Part shown: positions 28,929 to 31,253 of the stretch, in pieces
How the letters are laid out: each line of letters begins with the position of its first letter
Numbering within the stretch: the stretch's first letter is position 1
NCBI GenBank assembly: GCA_019115425.1
Contig: DXDO01000028.1
Location: 1-31,253, forward strand
From: Candidatus Agathobaculum merdigallinarum
GTDB taxonomy: Bacteria; Bacillota; Clostridia; Oscillospirales; Butyricicoccaceae
Reading direction: 5' to 3'
Length of the DNA stretch: 31,253 nucleotides
The notes under the pieces: generated by a model
What the model was told of the DNA's origin: nothing
What the model saw: only the letters and a program-made list of their open reading frames with translations
Database searches by the model: none
Position numbers and translations under genes: made by a program

Positions 28929-29357
28929 ATGATCGGATTACTGGTTACTGGGCATGCCAATTTTGGTTCCGGCCTGACGAGTTCCCTGAACTTGATTGCC
29001 GGAGAACAGGAACATTATAAGTATGTTGATTTTCTGCCGGAGTACAGCCTGGATGATCTTTCGCGTGAACTGGCAAAGGCGATGGATGAACTGAAAGACT
29101 GCGAAGGCATCTTGGTATTCTCCGATCTGCCTGGCGGCACACCCTTCAAGACCTCGGTGGAGGTCGGATTCCCGCGCGGCAATGTGAAAGTGATCGGCGG
29201 CACCAATCTGCCGATGATGGTGGAAATCGCCATGGCGCGCAAGTTTATCGATGATCTGGATACTTTGACCCAGACAGCGCTGGATACCGGTAAGGAGCAG
29301 ATCGTTCAATATGAATTTAAAAAGGTAGAGCAGCAGGAGAGCGACGACGGCATCTAA
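28929..29357 (+). CDS. agaF: mannose/GalNAc-family PTS enzyme IIA
   Basis: This 142-residue cytoplasmic protein takes phosphate from HPr and passes it to IIB. The phospho-histidine is H9 in LLVTGHANFGSGL. ILVFSDLPGGTPFKTS and VIGGTNLPMMVEIA are the other family blocks. TAGGAG precedes ATG 28929. It is encoded apart from IIB, as in the Aga systems, with the unknown membrane protein between. Length is normal. Confidence 0.93.
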   Translation: MIGLLVTGHANFGSGLTSSLNLIAGEQEHYKYVDFLPEYSLDDLSRELAKAMDELKDCEGILVFSDLPGGTPFKTSVEVGFPRGNVKVIGGTNLPMMVEIAMARKFIDDLDTLTQTALDTGKEQIVQYEFKKVEQQESDDGI

Positions 29358-29399
29358 TGCGCGAGCCTTATCCATATAAAACTATTTTCGGAGATGATC

Positions 29400-29424
29400 C
29401 CCGCCGCGCAAAACGTTTGGCGGG
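29400..29424 (+). other. small hairpin between agaF and agaS
   Basis: CCCGCC (29400-29405) pairs with GGCGGG (29419-29424). No T tract; it lies just before the agaS ribosome site. Confidence 0.35.
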
Positions 29425-29445
29425 AACCGGAAGGAGATAATAAAA

Positions 29446-30627
29446 ATGAGCAAGATTTTTGATGTCAGCGAAGAAAAAATGCAGCAGACCATGTCCACCT
29501 ACACGCTGAATGAGATTTATCAGCAGCCTGCGACATGGAAAAAGACCTGTGACCAGATCAAGGCGCACAAGGATGAGCTCAAGAAGTTTATCGATCAGGT
29601 CGTGACCTGCGAGGATTTTGACGTGATCCTGACCGGCGCGGGCACGAGCGAATTTGTCGGCAACGCGCTGTTCCCGGCGCTTACCGGCAAGCTGAACTAC
29701 AAGGTGAAGTCCTATGGCACCACGGATATCGTGGCAACGCCCGAGGCCTATCTGTCCCGCACCAAGCCCACGCTGCTGATCAGCTTCGGCCGTTCGGGCA
29801 ACTCGCCGGAGTCGGTCGGCGCGATCGATGCGGCTGAGGCGGTATGCGATCATATCTACCACCTGTTTGTCACCTGCAATAAGGACGGCGCGCTGTCCAA
29901 GCGTGCGGCGACGACCGGCAACTGCTATGCCATCAATCTGACCGACGAGACGCACGATCAGAGCTTTGCGATGACCTCGAGCTTCTCCAACATGTATCTG
30001 GCGACCTACCTGTGCTTCCATCTGGATTGCCTGGATGAGACCATTGCCAAGGTGGAGAAGATCATGGCAGCAGGCCAGAGCTTCCTGGACGGCAAGTACG
30101 GCATCGCCCAGCAGATCGTCAACGAGTATGACTTCAACCGCATCGTGTATCTGGGCAGCAACTGCCTCAAGGGCATTGCGCAGGAGTCCGCGCTCAAGAT
30201 GCTTGAGCTGACCGCGGGACGTGTGGTTACCATGTATGACACGCCGCTCGGCTTCCGTCATGGCCCCAAGTCGATCATTGACGACAATACCATCACGGTC
30301 GTTTATCTGAGCGATGACGCGTATACCCGCCAGTATGAGATCGACCTGATCAAGGAAATGAGCGGCCAGCGCAAGGGCAATAAGATCGTTGCCGTTATGT
30401 CCGCGGCGGATGATGCGGTATCCGCTCTGGTGGATTACACGGTCGTATATGATCTGGCTGACAAGAACGAAAATGCGCTGCTCGGCCTGGATTATATTCT
30501 GTTCGCGCAGACACTGGCGGTGCTCAAGTCCCTGTCCTTGGAGATTACACCGGATAATCCGTGCCCGACCGGTGAGGTAAACCGTGTCGTAAAGGGCGTT
30601 ACGCTGTATCCGTATACCAGAGCGTAA
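29446..30627 (+). CDS. agaS: SIS-domain sugar isomerase/deaminase, AgaS type
   Basis: AgaS-type proteins turn galactosamine 6-phosphate into tagatose 6-phosphate and ammonia, the step after GalNAc deacetylation. The 393-residue protein has two SIS domains (about 45-200 and 215-375). The first carries TGAGTSEF (63-70) and SFGRSGNSPES (113-123) for sugar-phosphate binding. The second holds YLGSNCLKGIAQESALKMLEL and GFRHGPKS. Length matches AgaS (about 384-390) rather than GlmS, and no glutaminase domain is present. AAGGAG precedes the ATG. Position after a mannose-class PTS supports an amino-sugar substrate. No deacetylase or tagatose kinase/aldolase is in the window, so the rest must be elsewhere. 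Confidence 0.9.
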   Translation: MSKIFDVSEEKMQQTMSTYTLNEIYQQPATWKKTCDQIKAHKDELKKFIDQVVTCEDFDVILTGAGTSEFVGNALFPALTGKLNYKVKSYGTTDIVATPEAYLSRTKPTLLISFGRSGNSPESVGAIDAAEAVCDHIYHLFVTCNKDGALSKRAATTGNCYAINLTDETHDQSFAMTSSFSNMYLATYLCFHLDCLDETIAKVEKIMAAGQSFLDGKYGIAQQIVNEYDFNRIVYLGSNCLKGIAQESALKMLELTAGRVVTMYDTPLGFRHGPKSIIDDNTITVVYLSDDAYTRQYEIDLIKEMSGQRKGNKIVAVMSAADDAVSALVDYTVVYDLADKNENALLGLDYILFAQTLAVLKSLSLEITPDNPCPTGEVNRVVKGVTLYPYTRA

Positions 30628-30713
30628 CACGGCACGCAGAAACACCGAAATAGAATGCGATTGGCCGCCGCATGACATAGAGAACACGGCGGACAACCCT
30701 GTGCGGCAGGCCA

Positions 30714-30745
30714 GGAAAAGGGATGGCCGCGGCCATCCCTTTTCC
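30714..30745. terminator. 32-base perfect palindrome after agaS
   Basis: Bases 30714-30729 and 30730-30745 are exact reverse complements (GGAAAAGGGATGGCCG and its partner), so there is no true loop in DNA. As RNA the core GGGATGGCC/GGCCATCCC followed by TTTT can act as an intrinsic terminator on both strands. It separates agaS from yajC. Confidence 0.65.
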
Positions 30746-30818
30746 ACAGCCGCCCTGCAGCGGCAGGAAAGCGCAGGTTTCGGTACGGCAAACATAATAT
30801 AAGGAGTTTCAAAGCAAT

Positions 30819-31094
30819 ATGAATTGGGAAGTTATTCTGTGGACATGTGGCACCGTTGCGGCATTGCTGGTTCTCGCTGCGCTGGTAATATGGATTATGT
30901 CGGCGCGCAATATGAAGAAAAGCCGCGAGCGCATGGCAGGACTGCAAGAAAATATCAAAATGGGCGCTTCGGTGATGTTTTCCGGCGGAATTTACGGCAA
31001 GATTGTCGGCATTAAAGATGATCTGATTGACGTGGAGGTCAGCAAGGGCGTTGTATTGCAGATTTCCCGTTACAGCATTCAGTCTGCGGAATAA
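30819..31094 (+). CDS. yajC: YajC-family protein (Sec translocon accessory subunit)
   Basis: YajC is a small partner of SecDF in protein export. The 91-residue protein has one N-terminal membrane helix (about residues 4-27) and the conserved soluble block LQENIKMGASVMFSGGIYGKIVGI in pieces, ending in DVEVSKGVVLQISRYSIQ. AAGGAG lies 12 bases before ATG 30819, a rather long gap. It follows an amino-sugar PTS operon; yajC paralogues next to mannose-class PTS genes for host glycans are known from streptococci. The palindrome upstream means it may need read-through or an unseen promoter. It is more likely a PTS-linked paralogue than the main yajC. Confidence 0.87.
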   Translation: MNWEVILWTCGTVAALLVLAALVIWIMSARNMKKSRERMAGLQENIKMGASVMFSGGIYGKIVGIKDDLIDVEVSKGVVLQISRYSIQSAE

Positions 31095-31099
31095 AAAGA

Positions 31100-31123
31100 A
31101 AAGCGCCTGTGATCAGGCGCTTT
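31100..31123. terminator. terminator shared by yajC and the AraC gene
   Basis: AAAGCGCCTG (31100-31109) pairs perfectly with CAGGCGCTTT (31114-31123) over TGAT. The minus strand gets a long U-rich tail, the plus strand only a short one. The AraC stop codon (31113-31115) lies in the loop and stem. Confidence 0.8.
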
Positions 31124-31253
31124 CACCGGCAGAGGCCTCCTTTGCATATTCGCTGGGGGAGACGTCATAGTATTTTTTGAAAAGCCGCGAAAAATAGTGG
31201 ATAGAGCTGAAACCGAGCATGTCCGCGATTTCACTGATGGTATATTGGTTTTC
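31113..31253 (-). CDS. AraC-family transcriptional regulator, C-terminal part
   Basis: Forty-six residues are visible before the stop; the rest lies beyond the window. ISEIADMLGFSSIHYFSRLF followed by KKYYDVSPSEYAK is the second helix-turn-helix of an AraC/XylS DNA-binding domain, with the standard FS-hYFSRLFKK-hG/V-SPSEY pattern. It converges on the amino-sugar PTS/yajC genes and may be their regulator (inference from position). Confidence 0.9.
   Translation of the reverse strand, partial: ENQYTISEIADMLGFSSIHYFSRLFKKYYDVSPSEYAKEASAGESA

Noticed and set aside
29368..30795. A 475-codon minus-strand frame opposite agaS
   Set aside because: It is antisense to a gene with clear SIS motifs, has no ribosome site of its own, and its composition is typical of a shadow frame.

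Overview
The window is one 31 kb, GC-rich (by eye, mid-to-high 50s %) stretch of low-GC-relative Firmicutes-type chromosome. Strong AGGAGG-type ribosome sites, sigma-A promoters with 16-18 base spacers, many GTG/TTG starts, a sucrose phosphotransferase system, a GalNAc-type phosphotransferase system and an orphan selenium-donor gene cluster point to an anaerobic gut member of the Clostridia. The Oscillospiraceae/Butyricicoccaceae group is my best guess, by inference only. No insertion sequence, phage gene, rRNA, tRNA or CRISPR array is visible. Coding density is high and there are many short, strong hairpins between genes.

Layout. 1-1320: the last codons of an unidentified gene, a small unknown gene under a promoter covered by two copies of a palindromic operator, then pyrE with a hairpin-rich tail. 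1321-3000 (minus strand): an Lrp-type regulator and class I aminotransferase pair of the AlaR-AlaT kind. 3139-5825: rpe, then a degenerate ROK regulator overlapping a HAD phosphatase. 5877-10613: a selenium cluster. yedE, a one-domain yedF, a DUF3343 gene and yqeC form a minus-strand operon with 4-base overlaps; a selenium-type cysteine desulfurase diverges from it and converges on selD, overlapping it by 14 bases. No selA or selB is present here, which fits the role of SelD in a labile selenium cofactor for molybdenum hydroxylases. 10631-12140: an EamA transporter and a YgjP-type metallopeptidase. 12239-18622: a full sucrose regulon, scrR-scrA-scrB-HAD-scrK, with a perfect cre/LacI-type palindrome just downstream of the scrA promoter.

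18632-21327 is the least explained part. A 195-residue protein with two 26-residue repeats and a Gly/Ser/Tyr/Thr-rich tail overlaps by one base a DUF6734-like glycosyltransferase-fold protein, and a divergent promoter next to it drives an FkbM-family methyltransferase. I propose this as a candidate substrate-plus-modifying-enzymes locus. 21397-25230: HIT protein, murC, a cytidylate-kinase-like protein and an exported unknown protein, each with its own terminator.

25231-31094: about 540 AT-rich regulatory bases with nested inverted repeats lead into an agaV-agaW-IID-unknown-agaF-agaS operon for uptake and breakdown of an amino sugar of the galactosamine type. A yajC copy follows, then the end of a convergent AraC-type regulator at the window edge. 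The two sugar systems feed glycolysis; rpe and pyrE are housekeeping; the selenium cluster supports selenium-dependent redox enzymes encoded elsewhere.
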